Position numbers and translations under genes: made by a program. 43,678 bases of DNA from DASWHD01 sp036393335 (lineage in GTDB: Bacteria > CG2-30-53-67 > CG2-30-70-394): positions 1 to 43,678 of the forward strand of contig DASWHD010000055.1 of the NCBI GenBank assembly GCA_036393335.1, written 5' to 3'. Numbering within the stretch: the stretch's first letter is position 1; every line of letters starts with the position of its first letter. Shown here in pieces: positions 1 to 8,373 of the stretch. The notes beneath the pieces were generated by a model. That model did no database searches. It saw only the letters and a list, made by a program, of their open reading frames with translations, and was not told where the DNA came from.

Positions 1-232
1 CGCGCACGTTGGGTTCCGGCGAGTCGCGGCCCGGCAGTTTCCTGGATTCCTGGGTTCCCGCGTTCCCCGCGCGCGTCGGCGTGGTCTCCAGCGTTCGGAC
101 TCACGGTCTCCAGCGGTGAAGATACGGCTAACGATCAGCCCTCTGGGGAGGGTCGGGTCGCCACGTACAAAGGGAGTGCTCGGCCAGAGCCCCCCAACCC
201 TCTCCCGGTGGGAGGGTCGCAGCGAACCCCCC
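1..232. other. Intergenic stretch downstream of gatA, repeat-bearing
   Basis: I see no convincing gene here. Positions 37-66 match 17321-17350 at 29 of 30 bases (a pyrimidine-rich unit built on TTTCCTGG and GGTTCCCGCG). Near 200-220 a short GC-rich inverted pair (ccctctcccggtgggaggg) resembles the dispersed elements at 35693-35800. The rest is unassigned spacer. Confidence 0.6.
37..66 (+). repeat. Dispersed TTTCCTGG-type repeat, copy 1
   Basis: A 30-base unit nearly identical (one mismatch) to 17321-17350. It is made of short imperfect TTCCTGG iterations followed by GGTTCCCGCGTTCC. Related pyrimidine-rich stretches occur at 17258-17280 and 28307-28330. All copies lie between genes, which suggests a dispersed intergenic repeat family. 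Confidence 0.65.
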
Positions 233-1705
233 TTACGAGGAGAACGATAGCTCAGGGCGCATGAGGTGGTGCTCGGTGGCCTGCTCGAAGGCGTGCGCCA
301 CCGCCAGCAATCGTGCCTCGGCGAAGTGGTCGGCCATGAGTTGCAGGCCGATAGGCAGCCCCTCCGGGCTGCGACCGCATGGCAGGGAGATCGCGGGGAT
401 CCCCGCCAGCGGCGCCGAGATGGTGAAGATGTCGGAGAGGTACATGGTGAGGGGGTCGTCGGTCTTCTCGCCGATGGCGAAGGCGGGGGTGGGGGTGACC
501 GGCGTGAGGAGGACGTCGCAGCGCGCGAACGCCTCGTGGAAGTCGCGGCGGAATAGGGTGCGTACCGCCATCGCCTTGCCGTAGTAGGCGTCATAGTAGC
601 CCGCGGACAGGGCGAAGGTGCCGAGCATGATGCGTCGCTTGACCTCCGTGCCGAACCCTTCCGTACGGGTGCGGATGTAGAGATCGAGGAGATCCTTGCC
701 CCCCTGACGCAGTCCGTAGCGCACCCCGTCGAAGCGCCCGAGGTTGGAGGAGGCCTCGGCGGTCGCGACCACATAATAGGTGGCGACCGCGTATTCGGTA
801 TGGGGCAGGCTCACCTCCACCAATTCCGCACCCAGCGACTCGTAGGTGGCCATCGCCTCCCGCACCGCCGCCTCTACCGCCGGATCCAGCCCCGCCACGA
901 AGTACTCCTTGGGGATGCCGAGGCGCACACCGCGCACCCCCTGGCCGAGGGGAGCGACGTACTCCTCCTGTGGCCGGCGTGCGGAGGTGGAGTCCCGCGC
1001 GTCGTGGCCCGCGATCGCCTGGAGCAGTAACGCGGCGTCGCGCACGTCCTTGGTCAAAGGCCCGATCTGGTCCAGGGAGGAGGCGAACGCTACCAGTCCG
1101 TAGCGCGATACTCGGCCGTAGGTGGGCTTCAGACCCACCACCCCGCACAGGGCTGCGGGCTGGCGGATCGAGCCGCCGGTGTCGGAGCCCAGCGCCGCGA
1201 GGCACTCATCCGCAGCCACCGCCGCGGCCGAGCCGCCGGAGGAACCCCCGGGTACCCGGTCGAGGTCATACGGATTGCGGGTCAGCCCGAACGCCGAGTT
1301 CTCGCACGAGGACCCCATGGCGAACTCGTCCATGTTGGTCTTGCCCACGATCACCGCCCCGGCCGCGGCGAGCCTCTCCACCACGTGGGCGTCGTACACG
1401 GGCCGGAAGTTGGCGAGGATCCGCGAGCCGCAGGTGGTGGGCAGGCCACGGGTACAGATGTTGTCCTTGACGGCGATGGGCAGTCCCCACAACGGCGGCA
1501 GGGGGGCGGGCCGCGCCGCGTCACGCTGCCGCGCCTGGGCCAGCGCCTCCTCGCCGGTGGCGTGGACGAAGGCGTGCAGCCGGTCGTCCAGGGCCGCGAT
1601 GCGCGCCAGACACGCCTCGGTCAGGGCCTCGGCGGTGGTCTCGCCCGCCGCGATCCGGGCGGCCGCCTCGTGGAGGGTGAAGCGGGCGGCGTCGGGATCA
1701 ACCAT
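233..1705 (-). CDS. gatA: Aspartyl/glutamyl-tRNA amidotransferase subunit A
   Basis: The glutaminase/amidase subunit of GatCAB, which converts Glu-tRNA(Gln) and/or Asp-tRNA(Asn) to the amidated forms in the cytoplasm. The 490-residue length is normal. The amidase Ser-cisSer-Lys triad is visible as K80 (in PIAVKDN), S155 (in GGSSGGS) and S179 (in GSDTGGS). I chose the ATG at 1705. A TTG nine bases upstream is possible but would only add MDP. The gene follows panD by about 20 bases and gatC lies just upstream of panD, so the three are probably cotranscribed. No gatB is present in the window; it may be beyond the left edge. Identification is firm. Confidence 0.96.
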   Translation of the reverse strand: MVDPDAARFTLHEAAARIAAGETTAEALTEACLARIAALDDRLHAFVHATGEEALAQARQRDAARPAPLPPLWGLPIAVKDNICTRGLPTTCGSRILANFRPVYDAHVVERLAAAGAVIVGKTNMDEFAMGSSCENSAFGLTRNPYDLDRVPGGSSGGSAAAVAADECLAALGSDTGGSIRQPAALCGVVGLKPTYGRVSRYGLVAFASSLDQIGPLTKDVRDAALLLQAIAGHDARDSTSARRPQEEYVAPLGQGVRGVRLGIPKEYFVAGLDPAVEAAVREAMATYESLGAELVEVSLPHTEYAVATYYVVATAEASSNLGRFDGVRYGLRQGGKDLLDLYIRTRTEGFGTEVKRRIMLGTFALSAGYYDAYYGKAMAVRTLFRRDFHEAFARCDVLLTPVTPTPAFAIGEKTDDPLTMYLSDIFTISAPLAGIPAISLPCGRSPEGLPIGLQLMADHFAEARLLAVAHAFEQATEHHLMRPELSFSS

Positions 1706-1726
1706 CGGATCCAACGCCCGGTGGCG

Positions 1727-2104
1727 CTACGCCGCCGCGGCTGCCGCCGGGGACGAGACCATGCGATTGCGCGCGTCGACCGTGACCACCCGGGGGGCGT
1801 AGTCGGCGGCGATCACCTCCTCGCGCAGGTAGCCGTAGCCAAACAGGATGATCAGATCGCCGATCTGCACCTTGCGCGCCGCCGCACCGTTGACACACAT
1901 CACGCCGGAGCCGGCCTCACCCGGAATGACGTAGGTATCGAACCGTTCGCCGTTGTTGATGTCGGCCACCGACACCTTCTCGTAGGGCAGGATGTCGGCG
2001 GCCACCAACAAATCCGCGTCCACCGTGATGCTGCCTTCGTAGTTGATGTTGCAGTCGGTGACGGTGGCCCGATGGATCTTGGCCTTGAGCATGCAGCGCA
2101 ACAT
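1727..2104 (-). CDS. panD: Aspartate 1-decarboxylase (pyruvoyl enzyme)
   Basis: Makes beta-alanine from aspartate for pantothenate and CoA synthesis. The 125-residue proenzyme is full length and begins MLRCMLKAKIHRATVT, the typical family start. The self-processing site G24-S25 is intact (YEGS), where cleavage produces the pyruvoyl group on S25. Family features K9 and Y58-region residues look conserved. It sits between gatC (30 bases upstream) and gatA (about 20 bases downstream) on the same strand, an unusual place for a pantothenate gene. The three are likely read as one transcript. I see no sign of recent transfer; composition matches its neighbours. Confidence 0.96.
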   Translation of the reverse strand: MLRCMLKAKIHRATVTDCNINYEGSITVDADLLVAADILPYEKVSVADINNGERFDTYVIPGEAGSGVMCVNGAAARKVQIGDLIILFGYGYLREEVIAADYAPRVVTVDARNRMVSSPAAAAAA

Positions 2105-2134
2105 GGAGGTCTCTGGGCTCCTGTCGAAAACGGA

Positions 2135-2413
2135 CTATATTACCCGCGGGACAATAAAGAAGGCACCATCCGTCGCTGGCGCATTGGCCAGGGCCAGCTC
2201 GGTCGGCAGGGAGGGGAGCACCTCGTCTTCACGAAAGACGTCCCCCAGCTCGATCGGGTGGGTGGTCGGCTCCACGGCCGAGGTATCGAGGCGGTTGAGC
2301 TGGCCGATGTAGTCGAGAATCCTCGTGAGCTGCGCCGCCATGGCGGCGCTTTCCTCCGCCGCCAGGTCGAGCCGGGCGAGCTGGGCAATCCGCATAACTT
2401 GTGCGTGGTCCAT
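2135..2413 (-). CDS. gatC: Aspartyl/glutamyl-tRNA amidotransferase subunit C
   Basis: The small stabilising subunit of GatCAB. From the ATG at 2413 the product is 92 residues and begins MDHAQVMRIAQLARLDL, matching the usual GatC start in which a helix with ARL is conserved. Extending the frame to 2473 would add about 20 residues not seen in the family, so I trimmed it. The C-terminal part contains a Asp/Glu-rich stretch ending in FIVPRVI, the conserved tail that contacts GatA. It is the first gene of the gatC-panD-gatA set, and divergent from glnE across roughly 245 bases that should hold both promoters. Confidence 0.93.
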   Translation of the reverse strand: MDHAQVMRIAQLARLDLAAEESAAMAAQLTRILDYIGQLNRLDTSAVEPTTHPIELGDVFREDEVLPSLPTELALANAPATDGAFFIVPRVI

Positions 2414-2658
2414 GACACAAATCGCCAAAAACCGGGAAATCGTCCGAAAATCCAGGGCGAAGCACGCTACCACAGGGTCTGTGACCCCTCAACCCGATTC
2501 ACTGGCATTGAAGCCGTGACCAGAAGGGTCCGCGGGAGCCACGAATCGTCCGGGGGGAACCACATCGGTGGCTCCCCTCCGCTCCCCGCATCCGCCGTGA
2601 TGACGTGAGGCGGTTGCCGGCGCCGTCGTGGTGACGCGGTACGGTCACGGTCTACACT

Positions 2659-5600
2659 GTGGCGATGGCCGTGGTTCTCGATCCGTTTTGGCAGGCGCTC
2701 ATGGAACGGGCAGAGCGCGGTGGGGCGTTTGCGCCGACGGTACGACGGCTGGCGCGGCTGGCCGAGGTGGTGACACCGCCGGCGGTGCACCCGGAGCTCG
2801 CCGGCCGAGTGGCCATAGCTCTGGCGGCCGATTCGCCCTTTCTCTGTCGTTATCTCAACGCCGACCCCGACGCCTTCTCGTGGGCGATCCACCGGCATAA
2901 CTGGCCCGGGCCGCGGCCCCGGGAGAGGTTCGCCGACCACCTCCGGAGCTACCTGGAAGAGGTCGTGGACGAAGCGGCGTGGATGGTGGCGGCGCGTCGC
3001 TTCCGCGGCCGCGAGATCCTGCGCATCGCCGCCCGCGACCTGCTGGGGGTGGCGAGCGTCGAGGAGTCGACCCGCGAGCTTTCGCACCTCGCGGAGGTCG
3101 CCCTGGAGGCGGCGTGCGGCCTCGCCCGCCGGACCCTGGAGGAACGCTACGGGGCGATGGTGGCCGGCGCCACGGGTGGCGGCTTCGCGGTCCTCGGCCT
3201 GGGCAAGCTGGGCGCCGGGGAGCTGAACTTCTCCTCGGACATCGACCTGATCTACCTCTACGCGAGTGACGGGGAGAGCGCCGGCGGGCGCCTGGGGAGC
3301 GTGTCGCGCCACGAGTGGGCGGTGAAGGCGGCGCGTCTCGTCACCCGCCTGATCGACCACAAGACGGAAGACGGCCGCCTGTTCCGGGTCGACCTGCGCC
3401 TGCGGCCGGATGGCGATGCCGGCCCGCTGGCCTTCACCCCCCAGGGGTGCGCTAACTATTACGAGGTAATGGGCCAGGGGTGGGAACGCATGATGTTGCT
3501 GCGCGCCCGCCATTGCGCCGGCGATCCCGCGGTGGTGGAGGCGTTCATGGCGGCGGTGGAGCCGTTCGTCTACCCGCGCGCCATCGACCCGAAGCTGGTG
3601 GAGTCGGTGCGGGCGGTGAAGCGCCAGATCACCGACCAGCTCTCCCAGAAGCGACAGCCCGGCTTCCACGTCAAGCTCGGCACGGGCGGCATCCGGGAGG
3701 TCGAGTTCTTCGCCCAGACCATCCAACTCCTCCACGCCGGCCGCAACCCGGAGCTGCGCGAGGCCAACACCCTGGCGCTCCTCGACCGCCTCCTGGCCGC
3801 CGGCCGCATCGACCGCAACCTGCGCGACTCGCAGCGCGACGACTACCGCTTCCTGCGGCGCGTCGAGCACCGCCTGCAGATGATCGAGGACCGTCAGACC
3901 CACCTACTGCCGACCGAGCCCGGCGAACGCACGCCCATCGCCCAGAGCCTCGGCTTCGCCGACGTCGCCTCCTTCGACGAGGCCATCGCCGGGGTGCGCG
4001 ACCGGGTCCACCTGCTCTTCCAGTCCCTGTTCGAGGCGGAGGAGAGCCGCGAGGCCCTGGCCCTGCGCGAGCGGCTGGTGCGCGAGTTCACCAGCCGCCT
4101 CGCCTTCCTCGACGAGGAGACCGCACGGCGAGTCTTCGCCCAGTGGCCCCTGGAGGGTCTCAGCCAACTCGACGGCGGTGCGATCGCCGACGGTCTGGCG
4201 CTCCACCGCCACGTGTCGGCGGCGGAGCCGGTGGTGGCGCACCTGGTCGACCTCGGCTTCGGCCGCTACCAGCTCCGCCTGTCGGCGGAGGACCGCACCG
4301 GCCTAGTGGCGGTGTGCACCGGGGTCCTTGCCGGCGCCGGCCTCGATATCCAGGACGGACTCCTCTTCACCGTCGCCGCCGGCCGGTATTGGGGTGGAGA
4401 GGCGGGACCACGGGCGATCGACTATCTCACCGTCGCCCCCACCGACGGCCGGCGCCTCGCCGCGGCGGAGCGCGGGGAGATCGCCGAGCGCTTCGTGGAC
4501 CTGGCGACCCGCTGGTTGCGCGGTGAGGCGACGGCGGTGCGCGGGGAGCTCAACGAGCGGTGGGTGAGGTTCATCCAGTCCCGCGCCGGCGGCCAGGAGA
4601 CCCGTCTCTACCCGGTGGAGATGGAGGTGGACAACCGCAGCGACCCGACCCGCTCGGTGGTCAACCTGTGGACCGAGGACACCCCCGGCTTCCTCTACGC
4701 CCTCTCCCAGGGGCTGGCGATGCGCGGCATCGACATCCGCGAGATCCGCATCCGCACCGATGGCCACCGGGTGATCGATCGCTTCCACCTTGCGGATCGT
4801 CACGGGCGCAAGATCATCACCGCCGCGGCCCTCCACGAGCTGGAGGTGGTGGTGGTGCTGATCAAGGCCTTCACCCAGTTCCTCAGCCAGGCGGCGGACC
4901 CGGCCCTCGCCCTCACCCAGTTCGACGCCCTCCTCGACCGTCTGGCACGCGAGGCAGGCGGCGCCAGCCACTTCCAGGGGCTCGCCACCGAGCCGCTGCT
5001 GGCGGCCCTGGCCACGGTGCTCGGCTCCGGCTCGCATCTGTTCGACGACTTCCTGCGCCTCGCCCCGACCCACCTCCTGCCGGTACTGGAGGCAGTGGCG
5101 GGTGGCGCCGAACCCCCTGCACCACCCGTGCCCGCGGGCGGCAGCCTGGAGGAGCGGCGCGCGGACCTCGTCGCCTGGCGCGATGCGGAGCTGTTCCGCA
5201 TCGACTGTGAACATCTGCTGCGTTCGGAGCACCCGTTCGAGGCCTTCGGGGAAGATCTCACCTACCTCGCAGAGAGCGTGGTGGAAAGCGCCTGGATCCT
5301 GGCAGTGGAAGAGGTGGCTCAGCACACCGGCCTACCGCTCGATGACGCCGGCCGGCCGGTGCCGTGGGCGATCTTCGGCCTGGGAAAGTTTGGCGGCCGG
5401 GAGCTGAGCATCGCCTCGGACCTGGAGCTGATGTTCGTCTACGGCGGCGACGGCACCACCGGCGGCGACCGGCAGATCGCCGCCGGGGAGTTCTTTGAGC
5501 GCGTGGTGCGCGCCTTCAAGCACAACATCCCGGCGCGCCGGGAGGGGATCTTCGAGCTCGACCTGCGCCTGCGCCCGCACGGCAAGGATGGCCCGCTCGC

Positions 5601-6213
5601 CTCCTCGCTGGCCGCTTTCCAGCGCTACTATCGGGCGGACGGTGGCGCCGCACCGTTCGAACGCCAGGCCCTCACCCGGTTGCGGGCATGCTGCGGCGAT
5701 GCGCAACTCATCCACGCGGTGGAGGGGGCACGAGACCGGTTCACCTACGGTCCCGAGCCGTTTGATCGCGCCGCCTCCCTGGAGCTACGCCGCCGGCAGA
5801 TCCGCGAGTTCACCACCCCAGGCAAGATCCACCTCAAGTACGGGCCGGGCGGGCTGGCGGAGGTGGAGTACGCCGTACAGTACCTCCTCCTGGAGCACGG
5901 CCATCGCCACCCGAAGGTGCGCCACCCCAACACCCTCGCCGCCCTGACGGCGCTGGAGCGGTCCGAGCTGCTGCCACGCCCGGAGGCGGAGGGGCTGCGC
6001 GCCGCCTGCGGCCTGCTGCGGCTGCTCATCGACGCCCTGCGGGGGGAGCGCGGCCATGCCAAGGACCTGGTGTTGCCGGCCCCCGACACCCCCGCCTTCG
6101 AGGTGGTGTGCCGGCGGATACGACGCAGCCCGGAGGGGCTGCTCGGGGAGGTGGAGGCGACCATGGGGTGGGTGGCGTATTTCTTTCGCCACCGGCTCGA
6201 GGGTGTCGAGTGA
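2659..6213 (+). CDS. glnE: GlnE-like glutamine synthetase adenylyltransferase with two central ACT domains
   Basis: A 1184-residue protein built like GlnE, which adenylylates and deadenylylates glutamine synthetase, but about 240 residues longer than the E. coli form (946). The N-terminal nucleotidyltransferase shows GLGKLGAGELNFSSDIDL with D194 and D196, followed by VDLRLRPDGDAGPL and the helical segment GTGGIREVEFFAQ. The C-terminal half repeats this: GLGKFGGRELSIASDLEL with D921 and E923, then LDLRLRPHGKDGPL and GPGGLAEVEYAVQ. Between the halves lie two ACT-like domains: about 535-600 (RLSAEDRTGLVAVCTGVLA) and 652-735 (VVNLWTEDTPGFLYALSQGL, then GIDIREIRI). This tandem is the arrangement found at the end of GlnD uridylyltransferases. 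ACT domains usually sense small molecules such as amino acids, so direct glutamine sensing is a reasonable inference. Start is GTG 2659; ATG 2665 is an alternative. No glnA or glnB is nearby. Confidence 0.85.
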   Translation: MAMAVVLDPFWQALMERAERGGAFAPTVRRLARLAEVVTPPAVHPELAGRVAIALAADSPFLCRYLNADPDAFSWAIHRHNWPGPRPRERFADHLRSYLEEVVDEAAWMVAARRFRGREILRIAARDLLGVASVEESTRELSHLAEVALEAACGLARRTLEERYGAMVAGATGGGFAVLGLGKLGAGELNFSSDIDLIYLYASDGESAGGRLGSVSRHEWAVKAARLVTRLIDHKTEDGRLFRVDLRLRPDGDAGPLAFTPQGCANYYEVMGQGWERMMLLRARHCAGDPAVVEAFMAAVEPFVYPRAIDPKLVESVRAVKRQITDQLSQKRQPGFHVKLGTGGIREVEFFAQTIQLLHAGRNPELREANTLALLDRLLAAGRIDRNLRDSQRDDYRFLRRVEHRLQMIEDRQTHLLPTEPGERTPIAQSLGFADVASFDEAIAGVRDRVHLLFQSLFEAEESREALALRERLVREFTSRLAFLDEETARRVFAQWPLEGLSQLDGGAIADGLALHRHVSAAEPVVAHLVDLGFGRYQLRLSAEDRTGLVAVCTGVLAGAGLDIQDGLLFTVAAGRYWGGEAGPRAIDYLTVAPTDGRRLAAAERGEIAERFVDLATRWLRGEATAVRGELNERWVRFIQSRAGGQETRLYPVEMEVDNRSDPTRSVVNLWTEDTPGFLYALSQGLAMRGIDIREIRIRTDGHRVIDRFHLADRHGRKIITAAALHELEVVVVLIKAFTQFLSQAADPALALTQFDALLDRLAREAGGASHFQGLATEPLLAALATVLGSGSHLFDDFLRLAPTHLLPVLEAVAGGAEPPAPPVPAGGSLEERRADLVAWRDAELFRIDCEHLLRSEHPFEAFGEDLTYLAESVVESAWILAVEEVAQHTGLPLDDAGRPVPWAIFGLGKFGGRELSIASDLELMFVYGGDGTTGGDRQIAAGEFFERVVRAFKHNIPARREGIFELDLRLRPHGKDGPLASSLAAFQRYYRADGGAAPFERQALTRLRACCGDAQLIHAVEGARDRFTYGPEPFDRAASLELRRRQIREFTTPGKIHLKYGPGGLAEVEYAVQYLLLEHGHRHPKVRHPNTLAALTALERSELLPRPEAEGLRAACGLLRLLIDALRGERGHAKDLVLPAPDTPAFEVVCRRIRRSPEGLLGEVEATMGWVAYFFRHRLEGVE

Positions 6214-6248
6214 CCCGGCCGAGATCGCTTTCTCGTCCGTGGGGTCGG

Positions 6249-6266
6249 GTGTAACCTGCGTTACAC
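6249..6266. promoter_or_regulatory. Perfect inverted repeat upstream of DUF1573 gene
   Basis: GTGTAAC-CTGC-GTTACAC, two perfect 7-base arms around a 4-base centre, about 70 bases before the start at 6337. It lacks a T-run, so an operator or the base of a small hairpin is more likely than a terminator. The binding protein is unknown. Confidence 0.4.
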
Positions 6267-6336
6267 TACCTCTGTCGCCGCTCGCGCCTCGATCCAGCGC
6301 GCAGGCCTCTATCCGAATTCTTCTCAGGAGTACGCC

Positions 6337-7047
6337 ATGAGAAAGGTTGCTCTCATCCCGCTCATGATCCTCGCCGTCGCGCTTGGCGCGGGGCGCGCGT
6401 GGGCCGGGTCCCATCTGACGGTGGAGGAGCCATCGTTCGACTTTGGCACCGTCCTGCAGGGCGACAAGGTGGAGCATACCTTCCGCCTCACCAACCGCGG
6501 CGATGCGCCGCTGGAGATCCACAAGGTCAAGACCACCTGCGGCTGCACCGTGGCGCGCGATTACCCGCGGGAGATCGCTCCGGGCGCGAGCGGGGAGATG
6601 ACCGTGACCTTCGACTCGAGCCGCAGGCGGGGGCATCAGGAGAAGGGCATCACCCTGTTCACCAACGCCGAGGCGAGCGAGCAGTACGTCCTGAAGCTGG
6701 CCGGCACGGTACGCGAGATCGTCGCCATCTCGCCGGCGATCTGCAACTTCGGCAGCGTCGAACCGGGCCGGGTGGTCACCCGCGAGATGACCCTCACCAA
6801 CTACTCCGACCAGCAGATCCACCTGCAGGTGGTGCCGGCGCAAGACCCGCTATTCAAGGTGAGCGTCGGTGACGCCAGGCTGGCACCCGGCAGCGCCACC
6901 AAGGTGACCGTCCAGTTCACCAGCAACACCGACAAGCCGACCTTCGCCAATCTCGCCGAGATCCGCACCGATCACCCGCGGGTACCGGTAGTCACGATCC
7001 GCATCCGCGCCGACGTGCAGGTGCCCAAGCAGCCGGCCGCCGGATAA
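6337..7047 (+). CDS. Exported DUF1573 (HYDIN/ASPM-like Ig fold) protein
   Basis: A 236-residue protein with a clear signal peptide (RKVALIPLMILAVALGAG, cleavage near AWA-GS), so periplasmic or surface-exposed. Two tandem beta-sandwich units follow, about residues 28-125 and 130-230. The first carries the DUF1573 signature FDFGTVLQGDKVEHTF and TNRGDAPLEIHKVKTTCGCT. The second has CNFGSVEPGRVV. DUF1573 domains have no known enzymatic activity and are thought to bind or support other exported proteins. A plausible ribosome site AGGAG lies just before the ATG. The next gene starts 15 bases downstream, suggesting cotranscription with the cytochrome and protease genes. Confidence 0.85.
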   Translation: MRKVALIPLMILAVALGAGRAWAGSHLTVEEPSFDFGTVLQGDKVEHTFRLTNRGDAPLEIHKVKTTCGCTVARDYPREIAPGASGEMTVTFDSSRRRGHQEKGITLFTNAEASEQYVLKLAGTVREIVAISPAICNFGSVEPGRVVTREMTLTNYSDQQIHLQVVPAQDPLFKVSVGDARLAPGSATKVTVQFTSNTDKPTFANLAEIRTDHPRVPVVTIRIRADVQVPKQPAAG

Positions 7048-7062
7048 TCCCCGACGCGGTTC

Positions 7063-8373
7063 GTGCTGGCCGGGAAGCCACCGATGCGGGCCGCAGGACC
7101 ATTGTGCCTGATGCTGTTGGCCGTGGCCGCCGCGTGCGTCGTGTCGCGCCCGTCGCGGCCGGCCGGCCCGCCGCCACGGCTGCTGTTCACCGGCCACATC
7201 GAGGGATACCTGGAGCCGTGCGGGTGTAGCGAGGGACAGCTCGGGGGCGTGGCGCGCCGTGCCGAGCTCCTGCGCCGGTTACGCCGGGAGCCGGGAGCGA
7301 CGGTGCTGGTGGACGCGGGCAACCGGTTCATCGCCGGCGGTCGCGCCGGCCAGATCCAGGCCGCCTACCTCGCCGAGGCGGCGGAGCGCGCCGGGGTGGC
7401 GGCGATCAACCTGGGGGTGGACGAGCGCAACCTGGGGGCCGACTTCCTGCACGACATCGAGGCGGTGCGCCGCCTGCCATGGGTCCGGACCAACCCACCA
7501 CCCAGCCCCGAGGGCGCATGGCCCGGCGCGGAGGTCCTCCGCTTGTACGCCGGCGAGCAACGCCTGGTGGTGGCGGGCATCAGCACGGTGGCGACCCGTG
7601 GCGAGGGGAGCGTGCCCGACCCGGCGACGGCAGTGCAGGGGGTGGCAGCCGGCCTGCGTCCGGTGGAGCGCCTCGTGGTACTGCTGCAAGGGAGCCTCGC
7701 CGACGCCGACGTCCTCGCCCGGGCGGAGCCACGCATCGACCTGATCGTCACCGCCGACGGCGGCGCGGCTATCGATTCCCAGGCGCACAAGGTGGGCGAC
7801 GTCCTCGTGGTCGCCACCGGCACGGACGGCAAGTGGCTCGGCTCTATCACCCTGACGCCGGGCCGATTGCCGGTGACGGCGGTCACCGCCTATCGCCTCG
7901 GGGAAGAGATCCCTGACGACCCGGCCACCGCCGCCCTCGTGGCCGACTACTACGGTGCCCTGAAGGAGGCCCGGGTGCTGGCGGACGAGCCGCCGCGACC
8001 CACGGCGGGCGGCAGCTTCACGGGCGCGGCGGCGTGCGAGTCGTGCCACCCAGATGCCTACCAGATCTGGCAGACGGGCCCCCACGCCCGTGCCCTCGAC
8101 ACCCTCGTGGCGCGCGGTAAGGACGGCGCACCCGAGTGCGTCGCCTGCCACACCCTCGGCTACGGCTTCACCGGCGGCTTCGTCGACGGCGCGACGACCC
8201 CGGAGCGCGGCGGCGTCCAGTGCGAGAACTGCCACGGCGTCGGCTCCAACCACATCGCCAACCCGAGCCCCGAGTACGGCCACGCCGGCGAGCACACCTG
8301 CCGTACCTGCCACACCGCGGAGCAGAGCACCCACTTCGACTTCGACACCTACTGGCAACGGATCTTCCATTGA
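7063..8373 (+). CDS. Exported metallophosphatase-like / tetraheme cytochrome c fusion
   Basis: A 436-residue exported protein with two parts. The N-terminal part (about 45-300) resembles the calcineurin-like/5'-nucleotidase fold: TGHIEGYLEPCGCSEGQLGG with a following RR pair, then VDAGNRF and LGVDERNLGADFL. In the usual motif VDAGDLF the metal-binding Asp is present where this protein has Asn, so catalysis is doubtful. The C-terminal part (about 315-430) has four CxxCH haem c motifs with cysteines at 325/328, 359/362, 387/390 and 413/416, spaced as in cytochrome c554-like proteins. The leader ends in VAAACVV, which could be a weak lipobox. Start is GTG 7063; ATG 7084 is equally credible and places the hydrophobic leader closer to the N-terminus. 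An electron-transfer role is inferred from the haems. Confidence 0.75.
   Translation: MLAGKPPMRAAGPLCLMLLAVAAACVVSRPSRPAGPPPRLLFTGHIEGYLEPCGCSEGQLGGVARRAELLRRLRREPGATVLVDAGNRFIAGGRAGQIQAAYLAEAAERAGVAAINLGVDERNLGADFLHDIEAVRRLPWVRTNPPPSPEGAWPGAEVLRLYAGEQRLVVAGISTVATRGEGSVPDPATAVQGVAAGLRPVERLVVLLQGSLADADVLARAEPRIDLIVTADGGAAIDSQAHKVGDVLVVATGTDGKWLGSITLTPGRLPVTAVTAYRLGEEIPDDPATAALVADYYGALKEARVLADEPPRPTAGGSFTGAAACESCHPDAYQIWQTGPHARALDTLVARGKDGAPECVACHTLGYGFTGGFVDGATTPERGGVQCENCHGVGSNHIANPSPEYGHAGEHTCRTCHTAEQSTHFDFDTYWQRIFH

Noticed and set aside
1385..2608. Plus-strand frame of 407 codons opposite gatA, panD and gatC
   Set aside because: It covers three conserved genes on the other strand and has no recognisable domain.
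2467..3903. Open frame of 478 codons antisense to glnE
   Set aside because: It lies fully opposite conserved GlnE motifs and shows no family signature. It is a GC-bias shadow.
8136..8369. Upstream extension of the DegP-type protease frame
   Set aside because: It lies inside the conserved haem region of the previous gene and reads as Arg/Pro-rich noise. The leader begins near 8370.
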